A stretch of 64,000 nt of DNA from positions 1-64,000 of the forward strand of contig CAYQUO010000019.1 of the NCBI GenBank assembly GCA_964420835.1, given 5' to 3'. Each line of letters starts with the position of its first letter. The stretch's first letter is position 1. A model generated the notes under the pieces. It saw only the letters and a list, made by a program, of their open reading frames with translations. It made no database searches and was not told the origin of the DNA. Positions 63,506 to 64,000 of the stretch are shown one piece after another. The stretch comes from CAYQUO01 sp964420835 (GTDB lineage Bacteria > Chloroflexota > Anaerolineae > Anaerolineales > Anaerolineaceae). A program made the translations under genes and the position numbers.

Positions 63506-64000
63506 TTAAATTACTTCTATTCGTTCCGCTTCTTTGCCATAAATTTGTTTAAATTGAACATCGTCGATTTCATTAGGCAATCCATCAAATTCCAAGCTAC
63601 CATCTTTAAGGGCGATTGCCCTTGTCGCATACCTGTGAACTAAATCAAGAAAGTGTAGACTGCAAATGATGGTCATTCCATATTCCTTATTTAATTGTTC
63701 AAGATATTTTAGGATAGAATGGGCCAATACTGGGTCCAGGGATGCCACAGGTTCATCTGCAAGGATCATTTTAGGCTCTTGCATTAAAGCCCTGGCAATC
63801 CCAACCCGTTGCTGTTGTCCTCCAGATAATGAATCTGCCCGTGCGTCGATTTTTTCAATGAGCCCTACCATGTCCAAATTTTTGCGTGCCTTTTCATAAT
63901 CGCTTTGCGGGAAAAGATGTAACAGGCTTGGAATAGTGGACACATAACCAAGCCTTCCTGAAAGAACATTGGTTATTACTGAAGATCGTTTAACCAAATT
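63506..64000 (-). CDS. phnC: phosphonate-type ABC transporter ATP-binding protein, cut by the window edge
   Basis: Only the C-terminal 164 residues are inside the window; the reading frame is open at base 64000, so Walker A lies outside. Visible parts are NLVKRSSVITNVLSGRLGY, the ABC signature LSGGQQQRVGIARAL, Walker B MILADEPVASLDP and the switch His in IICSLHFLD. The sequence pattern is that of PhnC, which powers PhnE. The substrate-binding PhnD is probably further out. It is the upstream partner of the PhnE fusion. Confidence 0.9.
   Translation of the reverse strand, partial: NLVKRSSVITNVLSGRLGYVSTIPSLLHLFPQSDYEKARKNLDMVGLIEKIDARADSLSGGQQQRVGIARALMQEPKMILADEPVASLDPVLAHSILKYLEQLNKEYGMTIICSLHFLDLVHRYATRAIALKDGSLEFDGLPNEIDDVQFKQIYGKEAERIEVI

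Noticed and set aside
1..64000. CRISPR arrays, insertion sequences, rRNA
   Set aside because: No regularly spaced direct repeats, transposase-like proteins or rRNA segments were seen; only one tyrosine recombinase is present.

Overview
The window is a roughly 40% GC bacterial chromosome segment. It carries single-copy core genes (tig, clpP, ftsY, prfB, murJ, rimO, rplI, nusB, lysC, asd, argF, pyk) mixed with accessory metabolism. Several traits suggest a Chloroflexota (Anaerolineae-like) bacterium. These are secreted proteins with Thr/Pro-rich tails, an NBR1-type Ig-like lipoprotein, a RodZ-like protein with two HTH domains, GT-C membrane glycosyltransferases, weak or absent Shine-Dalgarno sites, and TGnTATAAT extended -10 promoters placed almost on start codons. 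That assignment is inference, because no rRNA is present.

Layout. 1-8.7 kb: the end of a tRNA-Leu, then tig, clpP, a HAD phosphatase, ftsY, prfB (with its programmed frameshift), murJ, a TPR membrane protein and a small membrane protein. 8.7-14.3 kb (minus strand): rplI, the double-HTH RodZ-like protein, rimO, a GT-C glycosyltransferase and an Ig-like lipoprotein. 14.4-20.6 kb: a frameshifted EamA transporter, an IolE-like isomerase, a TetR regulator with a clear operator, an epimerase-like SDR, a membrane rhodanese and a glycerate 2-kinase. 20.8-24.5 kb: a GntR regulator with operator-like palindromes, then a 2-oxoacid:ferredoxin oxidoreductase (korAB). 24.6-30.7 kb (minus): an acetyltransferase-like protein, pyk, ornithine aminotransferase, argF, a KDSR-like SDR and an FmdB zinc ribbon.

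31.0-43.9 kb is a long co-directional molybdenum-hydroxylase island. It encodes two hydroxylases with complementary domain fusions, XdhC, a YqeC-MocA fusion, a second MocA, a CBS-type family II pyrophosphatase, a 119-residue membrane protein and a class IV aminotransferase. 43.9-51.7 kb holds a DUF2007 protein, a prepilin peptidase, nusB with an Asp23 protein, a LarA racemase, a GT-C protein, YciI, asd and lysC. 51.8-54.2 kb holds a lone tyrosine recombinase preceded by a 15+15 bp inverted repeat, and a diacylglycerol kinase.

54.5-58.6 kb is the most interesting locus. It is a minus-strand envelope O-acylation operon consisting of a lipoprotein, a 41-residue single-TM peptide, an MBOAT acyltransferase and two SGNH-like proteins. 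The peptide ends in WIYQGF, which resembles the C-terminal FxYxxF motif of DltX. It is joined to its neighbours by ATGA and TAATG overlaps. There is no DltA or DltC nearby, so a DltX/DltB-type acyl relay may operate here with a different acyl donor. The window ends with a B12/radical-SAM protein, a YhhQ queuosine-precursor transporter and a phosphonate-type ABC transporter (tandem PhnE fusion plus a PhnC cut by the window edge).
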